Source of the DNA: Gammaproteobacteria bacterium
GTDB taxonomy: Bacteria; Pseudomonadota; Gammaproteobacteria; JACKNK01
NCBI GenBank assembly: GCA_024234895.1
Contig: JACKNJ010000003.1
Coordinates: 186,001 to 250,000, forward strand
Length of the DNA: 64,000 nt
Direction of reading: 5' to 3'
The position numbers were made by a program, and so were the translations under genes. Position 1 is the stretch's first letter; each line of letters begins with the position of its first letter. The notes under the pieces were generated by a model. It was given only the letters and a program-made list of their open reading frames with translations, was not told the origin of the DNA and did not search any database. This document shows positions 58,501 to 64,000 of this stretch, one piece after another.

Positions 58501-59034
58501 ATGTCTCGTGTAGCGAAATCTCCGATCAACCTCCCGAACGGCGTCGAATTCAAGGTCGACAACGGCATCGTCCATGTCAAAGGCGGGAAAGGCGCGCTGT
58601 CGATTGCGCTGCACGATTCCGTGGACATGTCGGTCGATGGTGGCACCGTGACGTTCGCTGGAAAGGAAGGTTGCGATGACGGTTGGGCGAAGGCCGGCAC
58701 CATGCGCGCCGTCATTGGCAACATGGTCACCGGCGTCAGCCAGGGTTTCGAGCGCAAGCTGGAGTTGGTCGGCGTCGGTTACCGTGCCCAGGCCAAAGGC
58801 AAGACCCTCGGCCTGACCCTGGGCTTCTCGCATCCGGTTGATTACCCGGTGCCGGAAGGCATCACCATCGAAACGCCGACTCAGACCGAGATTCTGGTCA
58901 AGGGTTTCGACAAGCAGAAGGTCGGTCAGGTCGCCGCCGAAATCCGCGCGTACCGTCCGCCCGAGCCCTACAAAGGCAAAGGTGTTCGTTACTCCGACGA
59001 ACGTGTTCTTCGCAAAGAAACGAAGAAGAAGTAA
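58501..59034 (+). CDS. rplF: Ribosomal protein L6
   Basis: A 177-aa protein of the factor-binding region with two related domains. It starts MSRVAKSPINLPNGVEFKVD; GVGYRAQAKGKTLGLTLGFS and RPPEPYKGKGVRYSDE are diagnostic. Confidence 0.97.
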   Translation: MSRVAKSPINLPNGVEFKVDNGIVHVKGGKGALSIALHDSVDMSVDGGTVTFAGKEGCDDGWAKAGTMRAVIGNMVTGVSQGFERKLELVGVGYRAQAKGKTLGLTLGFSHPVDYPVPEGITIETPTQTEILVKGFDKQKVGQVAAEIRAYRPPEPYKGKGVRYSDERVLRKETKKK

Positions 59035-59049
59035 TTCAAGGTGCCTTCC

Positions 59050-59403
59050 ATGGACAAGAAATCCGCACGTGCCCGCCGCGCCCGCAAGACGCGCGCGAAG
59101 ATCCGCGAGCTGGGTGTTCACCGCCTGGCCGTCCATCGCACCCCGCGCCACATGTACGCTCAGGTCATCAGCCCCGACGGTGCGACCGTGCTCGCTTCGG
59201 CGTCGACTGTCGAGGCCGAAGTGCGTGGCGCGCTGAAGAGCACCGGCAACATCGATGCCGCCAAGAAGGTCGGCGAGTTGGTCGGTGAGCGTGCCGTCGC
59301 GGCGGGGATCTCCTCGGTCGCGTTCGATCGTTCCGGTTTTCTTTTTCACGGTCGCATCAAGGCGCTTGCCGACGGTGCTCGTGAAAAAGGTCTGCAGTTC
59401 TAA
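59050..59403 (+). CDS. rplR: Ribosomal protein L18
   Basis: A 117-aa 5S rRNA-binding protein. I chose the ATG at 59050 (MDKKSARARRARKTRAKIRE), which matches the usual family start; a GTG at 59041 would add three residues. FDRSGFLFHGRIKALADGAR is typical. Confidence 0.94.
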   Translation: MDKKSARARRARKTRAKIRELGVHRLAVHRTPRHMYAQVISPDGATVLASASTVEAEVRGALKSTGNIDAAKKVGELVGERAVAAGISSVAFDRSGFLFHGRIKALADGAREKGLQF

Positions 59404-59414
59404 AGGGTTGAATC

Positions 59415-59921
59415 ATGGCTAGTGTTGAAACGGGCGCCGCCGCTGACGGCCTCCTCGAAAAGCTCGTCGCGGTCAACCGCGTCGCGAAAGTCGTCAAGGG
59501 TGGCCGCCAGTTCGGCTTCACCGCGCTGACCGTCGTCGGCGACGGCAACGGTAAGGTCGGTTATGGCTACGGCAAGGCGCGTGAAGTGCCGGCCGCCATC
59601 CAGAAGGCCATGGAGCGCGCGCGCAACAACATGGTCTCGATCCCGCTGGCTGGTCGCACCCTGCAACACCCGGTCATGGCCAACGACAAGTCCGGCAAGG
59701 TCTACATGCAGCCCGCCTCGGAAGGTACCGGCATCATCGCCGGCGGCCCGATGCGCGCCGTATTCGAAGTCCTCGGCGTGCACGATGTGCTTGCCAAGTG
59801 CATCGGCACCCGCAACGCGATCAATGTCGTGCGTGCGACCATCACCGGGCTGCGGTCGATGCAGTCCCCGGAGTCGGTCGCTGCGAAGCGCGGCAAGACT
59901 GTCGAAGAGATCCTGGGTTGA
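59415..59921 (+). CDS. rpsE: Ribosomal protein S5
   Basis: A 168-aa protein of the mRNA entry tunnel. KLVAVNRVAKVVKGGRQFGF and VGDGNGKVGYGYGKAREVPA are conserved; the C-terminal RNAINVVRATITGLRSMQSP fits. Confidence 0.97.
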   Translation: MASVETGAAADGLLEKLVAVNRVAKVVKGGRQFGFTALTVVGDGNGKVGYGYGKAREVPAAIQKAMERARNNMVSIPLAGRTLQHPVMANDKSGKVYMQPASEGTGIIAGGPMRAVFEVLGVHDVLAKCIGTRNAINVVRATITGLRSMQSPESVAAKRGKTVEEILG

Positions 59922-59940
59922 TCCCGGGAGGTAACGAACC

Positions 59941-60129
59941 ATGAGCTCGAACAACGAAATCAAAGTCACGTTGGTGAAAAGTCTGGCCGGTCGTCTGGGT
60001 GCGCATCAGGCATGCGTGCGCGGGCTTGGTATTCGGCGCATTCACCAGACTGTGATCGTCAAGGACACCCCGGAGAACCGGGGCATGATCAACAAGGCTC
60101 AGTACCTTCTGAAAGTTGAAGAGGCCTGA
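59941..60129 (+). CDS. rpmD: Ribosomal protein L30
   Basis: A 62-aa protein that binds 5S/23S rRNA. IKVTLVKSLAGRLGAHQACV and GLGIRRIHQTVIVKDTPENR are typical. Length as in E. coli (59 aa). Confidence 0.96.
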   Translation: MSSNNEIKVTLVKSLAGRLGAHQACVRGLGIRRIHQTVIVKDTPENRGMINKAQYLLKVEEA

Positions 60130-60130
60130 C

Positions 60131-60565
60131 ATGCGACTCAATACCATAAAGCCCGCTGCGGGCTCCAAGCCTTCCGGCAAACGTCTTGGGCGCGGCATCG
60201 GCAGCGGCTTGGGCAAGACCGGTGGACGTGGCCATAAAGGCCAGAAGTCCCGCGCCGGTGGCTTCCACAAGGTCGGTTTCGAAGGCGGCCAGATGCCGCT
60301 GCAGCGCCGTTTGCCAAAGGTCGGCTTTTCGTCCCGGGTCGGGCGTTTCGTCGATGAAGTCCGTCTGCATGAAATTGCGCAGCTGGCGGCCGATGTCGTC
60401 ACGCCGGCCGCACTGAAGGCCGAGGGACTGGTTTCCAAGACAGCGAAGAAGATCAAGGTCATCGCTTCTGGATCCATTAATACGCCTGTGACCGTCAGCG
60501 GTCTCGTGGTCACCAAGGGCGCGCGCGCGGCGATCGAAGCCGCCGGCGGAAAGATCGAAGACTGA
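60131..60565 (+). CDS. rplO: Ribosomal protein L15
   Basis: A 144-aa protein that starts MRLNTIKPAAGSKPSGKRLG one base after the rpmD stop and has the Gly-rich RGIGSGLGKTGGRGHKGQKS. A start at 60116 is in frame but lies within rpmD. Confidence 0.96.
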   Translation: MRLNTIKPAAGSKPSGKRLGRGIGSGLGKTGGRGHKGQKSRAGGFHKVGFEGGQMPLQRRLPKVGFSSRVGRFVDEVRLHEIAQLAADVVTPAALKAEGLVSKTAKKIKVIASGSINTPVTVSGLVVTKGARAAIEAAGGKIED

Positions 60566-60606
60566 TCACCTGGTGATCGGGACGGAGATCAGGACGAGGC
60601 TTATTC

Positions 60607-61962
60607 GTGGCTAGTAACAGCTCCATGATGGGTGGGGCGCTGGGGGGGCTGGGTAAACTTACCGAGCTGCGCCAGCGCCTTATGTTTCTGCTGGGTGCGC
60701 TGATCGTTTTCCGGATCGGCGCACACATCCCCGTGCCCGGCATTGATGCTGATGCGCTTGCGGCGATGTTCGATCAGCAGCGCGGCACCATTCTGGACAT
60801 GTTCAACATGTTCTCGGGCGGCGCGCTGGAAAGATTCAGCCTGTTTGCGCTCGGGATCATGCCGTACATCTCCGCATCCATCATCATGCAGCTGATGGCC
60901 GTCGTGATTCCGTCGCTTGAGCAGCTCAAGAAGGAAGGCGAGGCCGGTCGGCGCAAGATCACGCAGTACACCCGTTACGGAACGGTCGGACTCGCGACGT
61001 TCCAGTCGATCGGTGTCGCGATTGCGCTACAGGGTCAGAGCCAAGGCGGCACCGGCGTGGTCATCGATCCGGGATTCGGCTTCGTGTTCACTGCTGCGGT
61101 GACGCTCGTGACTGGAACCATGTTCCTCATGTGGCTGGGTGAGCAGGTTACCGAGCGCGGGCTTGGCAACGGCATCTCGATCATCATCTTTGCCGGTATC
61201 GTCGCCGGCCTGCCCAGTGCCATCGGCGGCACGTTGGAGTTGGCGCGGACGGGGGAGATGAATCCGCTGATGATCATCCTGTTGTTCGTGCTTGCGATTG
61301 CGGTCACGGCCTTCGTGATTTTCGTCGAGCGTGGGCAGCGTCGCATCACGGTGAATTACGCAAAGCGGCAGCAGGGCAAGAAGATGTACGGTGGCCAGAC
61401 CAGTCATCTTCCGCTGAAGCTGAATATGGCCGGCGTCATTCCTCCGATCTTCGCGTCCAGCATCATCCTGTTCCCGTCGACGCTGGGGCAGTGGTTTGGC
61501 AGCAGTGATTCGCTGAGCTGGTTGAAAGACATCTCCCAGGCGTTGTCGCCGGGTCAGCCGCTCTACGTGCTTCTGTACGCGATGGCGATCATATTTTTCT
61601 GCTTCTTCTACACCGCGCTCGTGTTCAACTCGAAGGACACGGCCGACAACCTGAAGAAGTCCGGTGCGTTCATTCCCGGGATTCGTCCCGGTGAACAGAC
61701 CGCGCGTTACATCGATAGCGTATTGACCCGCCTGACGATGGTCGGTGCGATTTACATCACGGCAGTTTGCCTCCTGCCGGAGTTTCTGATCCTGAACTGG
61801 AACGTTCCGTTCTATTTCGGTGGTACGTCGCTGCTCATCATCGTGGTGGTGGTGATGGATTTCATCGCCCAGGTGCAGGCGCATCTGATGAGCCATCAGT
61901 ACGAGAGTCTGATGAAAAAGGCGAATCTGAAAGGTTACGGCGGCACCGGGCTCATTCGGTAA
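60607..61962 (+). CDS. secY: SecY, translocon channel subunit
   Basis: A 451-aa inner-membrane channel with 10 transmembrane helices. It starts at GTG 60607. FRIGAHIPVPGIDADALAAM, the plug/TM2 region GIMPYISASIIMQLMAVVIP and the cytosolic loop FVERGQRRITVNYAKRQQG are conserved. It lies at the end of the spc unit, followed by rpmJ. SecE is encoded at 34623-35003. Confidence 0.98.
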   Translation: MASNSSMMGGALGGLGKLTELRQRLMFLLGALIVFRIGAHIPVPGIDADALAAMFDQQRGTILDMFNMFSGGALERFSLFALGIMPYISASIIMQLMAVVIPSLEQLKKEGEAGRRKITQYTRYGTVGLATFQSIGVAIALQGQSQGGTGVVIDPGFGFVFTAAVTLVTGTMFLMWLGEQVTERGLGNGISIIIFAGIVAGLPSAIGGTLELARTGEMNPLMIILLFVLAIAVTAFVIFVERGQRRITVNYAKRQQGKKMYGGQTSHLPLKLNMAGVIPPIFASSIILFPSTLGQWFGSSDSLSWLKDISQALSPGQPLYVLLYAMAIIFFCFFYTALVFNSKDTADNLKKSGAFIPGIRPGEQTARYIDSVLTRLTMVGAIYITAVCLLPEFLILNWNVPFYFGGTSLLIIVVVVMDFIAQVQAHLMSHQYESLMKKANLKGYGGTGLIR

Positions 61963-62001
61963 GTCGTTGAATTGATTACTTAGGTTTATCGGGAGTTCGA
62001 A

Positions 62002-62115
62002 ATGAAAGTCCGTGCATCCGTCAAGAAGATGTGCCGCAACTGCAAAATCATCCGACGCAAGGGCGTCGTCCGCGTGATCTGCAGCGATCCCAAGCACAAG
62101 CAACGCCAAGGTTGA
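62002..62115 (+). CDS. rpmJ: Ribosomal protein L36, zinc-binding form
   Basis: A 37-aa protein, MKVRASVKKMCRNCKIIRRK and onward, ending DPKHKQRQG. C11, C14, C27 and H33 form the zinc site of the C-plus type. GGGAG precedes the ATG at 62002. It lies 39 bp after secY. Confidence 0.96.
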   Translation: MKVRASVKKMCRNCKIIRRKGVVRVICSDPKHKQRQG

Positions 62116-62162
62116 TCCGAACTTCCTGTGGTCGATCGGTGCATTCCGATCTGACGACATGT

Positions 62163-62192
62163 TGAAGGCACGGATTTGATTGCGGTAAACTG
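62163..62192 (+). promoter_or_regulatory. Promoter of the alpha operon (rpsM)
   Basis: -35 TTGAAG (62163-62168), 18-bp spacer, -10 TAAACT (62187-62192). It lies 47 bp after rpmJ and 49 bp before rpsM. Confidence 0.65.
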
Positions 62193-62241
62193 CGCGTTTT
62201 CCCACGGCCTGACGTTCAGGCGACAGTAGAGATTTTTCCGT

Positions 62242-62598
62242 ATGGCTCGTATCGCGGGAATCAACATCCCATCTCACAAGCACATGGTCATTGCGCTGAC
62301 CTCGATTTATGGCATCGGCCCGACCCGGGCGAAGGCGATCTGCAGCGCGACCGGTATCGCGCCGGACACCAAGGTGCGTGATCTGGCCGAGTCCGAGCTG
62401 GACGCGGTGCGTACCGAAGTCGGCAAGTTTGTCGTCGAGGGCGATCTGCGTCGTGAAATCTCCATGAACATCAAGCGTCTGATGGATCTCGGTGCCTACC
62501 GTGGCATCCGTCACCGCCGCGGCTTGCCGGTGCGTGGTCAGCGTACCAAGACCAACGCGCGTACCCGTAAGGGCCCGCGTCGCCCCATCCGTAAATAA
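62242..62598 (+). CDS. rpsM: Ribosomal protein S13
   Basis: A 118-aa 30S head protein that contacts tRNA and the 50S subunit. It starts MARIAGINIPSHKHMVIALT; GLPVRGQRTKTNARTRKGPR near the end is typical. Confidence 0.97.
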   Translation: MARIAGINIPSHKHMVIALTSIYGIGPTRAKAICSATGIAPDTKVRDLAESELDAVRTEVGKFVVEGDLRREISMNIKRLMDLGAYRGIRHRRGLPVRGQRTKTNARTRKGPRRPIRK

Positions 62599-62640
62599 TT
62601 CCGGATGCCTCCGGCATTCGAATAGAACTGGTAAACGACC

Positions 62641-63027
62641 ATGGCTAAGGCGGTTAAGACCCGTAAGAAGATCAAGCGCAATGTCGCCGACGCGGTTGCG
62701 CACATTCACGCGTCTTTCAATAACACGATCATCACGATCACTGACCGTCAGGGGAATACCCTGGGTTGGGCGACCTCTGGCGGTTCCGGCTTCCGTGGCG
62801 CACGTAAGTCCACTCCGTTCGCGGCGCAGGTTGCTGCCGAGCGCGTTGGAAACGTGGTCAAGGATTACGGCGTCAAGAACATGGATGTCCGCGTCAATGG
62901 CCCGGGCCCGGGTCGTGAGTCCGCCGTGCGCGCGCTGAATGCCGTCGGTTTTAAAATTACGAACATTTCGGATGTGACGCCGATCCCGCATAACGGGTGC
63001 CGTCCGCCGAAGCGTCGTCGTGTCTGA
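62641..63027 (+). CDS. rpsK: Ribosomal protein S11
   Basis: A 128-aa platform protein. ADAVAHIHASFNNTIITITD, NGPGPGRESAVRALNAVGFK and HNGCRPPKRRRV are conserved. Confidence 0.97.
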   Translation: MAKAVKTRKKIKRNVADAVAHIHASFNNTIITITDRQGNTLGWATSGGSGFRGARKSTPFAAQVAAERVGNVVKDYGVKNMDVRVNGPGPGRESAVRALNAVGFKITNISDVTPIPHNGCRPPKRRRV

Positions 63028-63041
63028 TTGAGGGTTGAACC

Positions 63042-63668
63042 GTGGCTAAGTATGTTGGCGCCAAATGCCGTCAGTGCCGTCGTGAAGGGCAGAAACTCTT
63101 CCTGAAGGGCGAAAAGTGTTACACCGCTAAGTGCGCGATCGAAAGCCGTCCGGTACCGCCGGGTCAGCACGGTCAGCGCCGTGGTCGTCTGTCCGATTAC
63201 GCAACCCAGTTGCGCGAAAAGCAGAAGCTGCGTCGCATCTACGGCATCCTGGAGCGCCAGTTCCGTAATTACTTCTTCAAGGCTTCCCAGAAGAAGGGTT
63301 CCACTGGCACCAACCTGCTGCAGCTGCTCGAAGGGCGTCTGGACAACGTCGTCTATCGAATGGGTTTCGCGGCATCTCGCGCCGAGGCCCGGCAGCTGGT
63401 TCGTCACAACGGCGTGCTGGTCAACGGCCAGAAGGTCAATATCCCGTCCTATCAGCTGAACGCCGAGGACCAGGTCTCCGTCAAGGAAGGCGCGAACAAC
63501 CAGGCGCGCGTCCAGGCGGCCATGGAATTCGCTCAGCAGCGTGGCATCGCCGAATGGCTCGACGTTGACGCAAAGAAGCTGGTTGGCACCTATAAGGCCA
63601 TCCCGGATCGCAGCGACCTTCCCGCCGACATCAACGAACAGCTGGTCGTCGAGCTCTACTCCAAATAA
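63042..63668 (+). CDS. rpsD: Ribosomal protein S4, four-Cys form
   Basis: A 208-aa primary 16S rRNA-binding protein; in E. coli S4 represses the alpha operon. It starts at GTG 63042. The N-terminus carries C9-x2-C12, C26 and C31 (AKCRQCRREG, EKCYTAKC), a full zinc site as in Thermus S4, whereas E. coli S4 lacks it. The S4 domain NVVYRMGFAASRAEARQLVR is intact. Confidence 0.97.
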   Translation: MAKYVGAKCRQCRREGQKLFLKGEKCYTAKCAIESRPVPPGQHGQRRGRLSDYATQLREKQKLRRIYGILERQFRNYFFKASQKKGSTGTNLLQLLEGRLDNVVYRMGFAASRAEARQLVRHNGVLVNGQKVNIPSYQLNAEDQVSVKEGANNQARVQAAMEFAQQRGIAEWLDVDAKKLVGTYKAIPDRSDLPADINEQLVVELYSK

Positions 63669-63685
63669 GGATGGGGAACTCACAA

Positions 63686-64000
63686 ATGCAGAGTCAGGCC
63701 GAGAATCTTCTCAAGCCGCGCGGTATCCAGGTCAGCGCCGTCAACGAGCGTCTTGCGACGGCGACGCTGGAGCCGCTCGAGCGTGGCTTCGGACACACGC
63801 TGGGCAATGCGCTGCGACGCATCCTGTTGTCCTCTATCGATGGCGCCGCCGTGGTGGAGGTCGAGATCGAAGGCGTGCTGCATGAATACACCGCGATCGA
63901 GGGTGTGCAGGAAGACGTCATCGATATCCTGCTGAATCTGAAAGGCCTCGCCTTCCAGATGCATGCCCGTGAGGAAGCGACGCTGACCGTGTCGAAGTCC
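63686..64000 (+). CDS. rpoA: RNA polymerase alpha subunit, N-terminal part (cut by window edge)
   Basis: The first 105 codons of the alpha subunit, whose N-terminal domain dimerises and binds beta and beta'. ATLEPLERGFGHTLGNALRR followed by ILLSSIDGAAVVEVEIEGVL is the classic signature. The ATG at 63686 has GGGGA upstream. The remaining two thirds, including the promoter-contacting C-terminal domain, are beyond the window. Confidence 0.97.
   Translation, partial: MQSQAENLLKPRGIQVSAVNERLATATLEPLERGFGHTLGNALRRILLSSIDGAAVVEVEIEGVLHEYTAIEGVQEDVIDILLNLKGLAFQMHAREEATLTVSKS

Overview
The window looks like a stretch of chromosome from a GC-rich gammaproteobacterium. The evidence is the tRNA-Tyr/Gly/Thr-tuf-secE-nusG order, the fused RlmKL methyltransferase, SlyX, the full EF-P/EpmA/EpmB set and two nearly identical tuf genes. 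A secreted protein with a VPxP-type C-terminal sorting tail and a diheme cytochrome c suggest an environmental lineage (Chromatiales-like is my guess). I cannot name the genus.

Positions 1-15.2 kb: end of a peptidoglycan amidase, a DUF1451 zinc-ribbon protein, a CPA2 (Kef-type) antiporter, then a complete minus-strand MoxR-DUF58-DUF4381-BatA-BatB-BatD operon. Next come a single-domain response regulator, an MFS transporter and a 10-TM putative manganese/heavy-metal exporter. This part is full of dispersed palindromic (REP/BIME-like) elements of several families. Every junction inside the Bat operon carries one, and some are translated as protein ends.

Positions 15.2-18.6 kb: a visibly AT-richer accessory stretch with a Fic protein, a 22-bp inverted-repeat element, an unrecognised Cys-cluster protein, a possible attC-like hairpin, a DUF2188 protein and a small zinc-ribbon protein. 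It ends at a strong bidirectional terminator.

Positions 18.6-32.5 kb: a peroxiredoxin, a secreted DUF255 thioredoxin-like protein, two paralogous 51-52 aa microproteins with a SlyX-like N-terminus, a PEP-CTERM-like exported protein, SlyX, RlmKL, two lipopolysaccharide/lipid A enzymes, a membrane thioredoxin, a MITE-like element, a diheme cytochrome c, EpmB/EF-P/EpmA and GalE. Three 37-bp OxyR-like sites lie about 70-120 bp upstream of the exporter, the divergent peroxiredoxin/DUF255 pair and one microprotein, so I infer a local peroxide-response regulon.

Positions 32.5-64 kb: tRNA-Tyr, -Gly, -Thr, tufB and tRNA-Trp, then one nearly unbroken transcription and translation block: secE-nusG-rplKAJL-rpoBC-rpsLG-fusA-tufA-rpsJ-rplCDWB-rpsS-rplV-rpsC-rplP-rpmC-rpsQ-rplNXE-rpsNH-rplFR-rpsE-rpmD-rplO-secY-rpmJ-rpsMKD-rpoA (cut by the window edge). 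Promoter-like sequences and hairpins mark internal breaks before tRNA-Tyr, tRNA-Trp, rpsL, rplC and rpsM and between rplL and rpoB.

The least expected observation is a repeated architecture at two unrelated loci (11.86-12.35 kb and 25.02-25.34 kb). In each, the 3' end of a gene (about 86-111 bp) is duplicated on both sides of a palindromic element, and both loci have the same 226-bp period.
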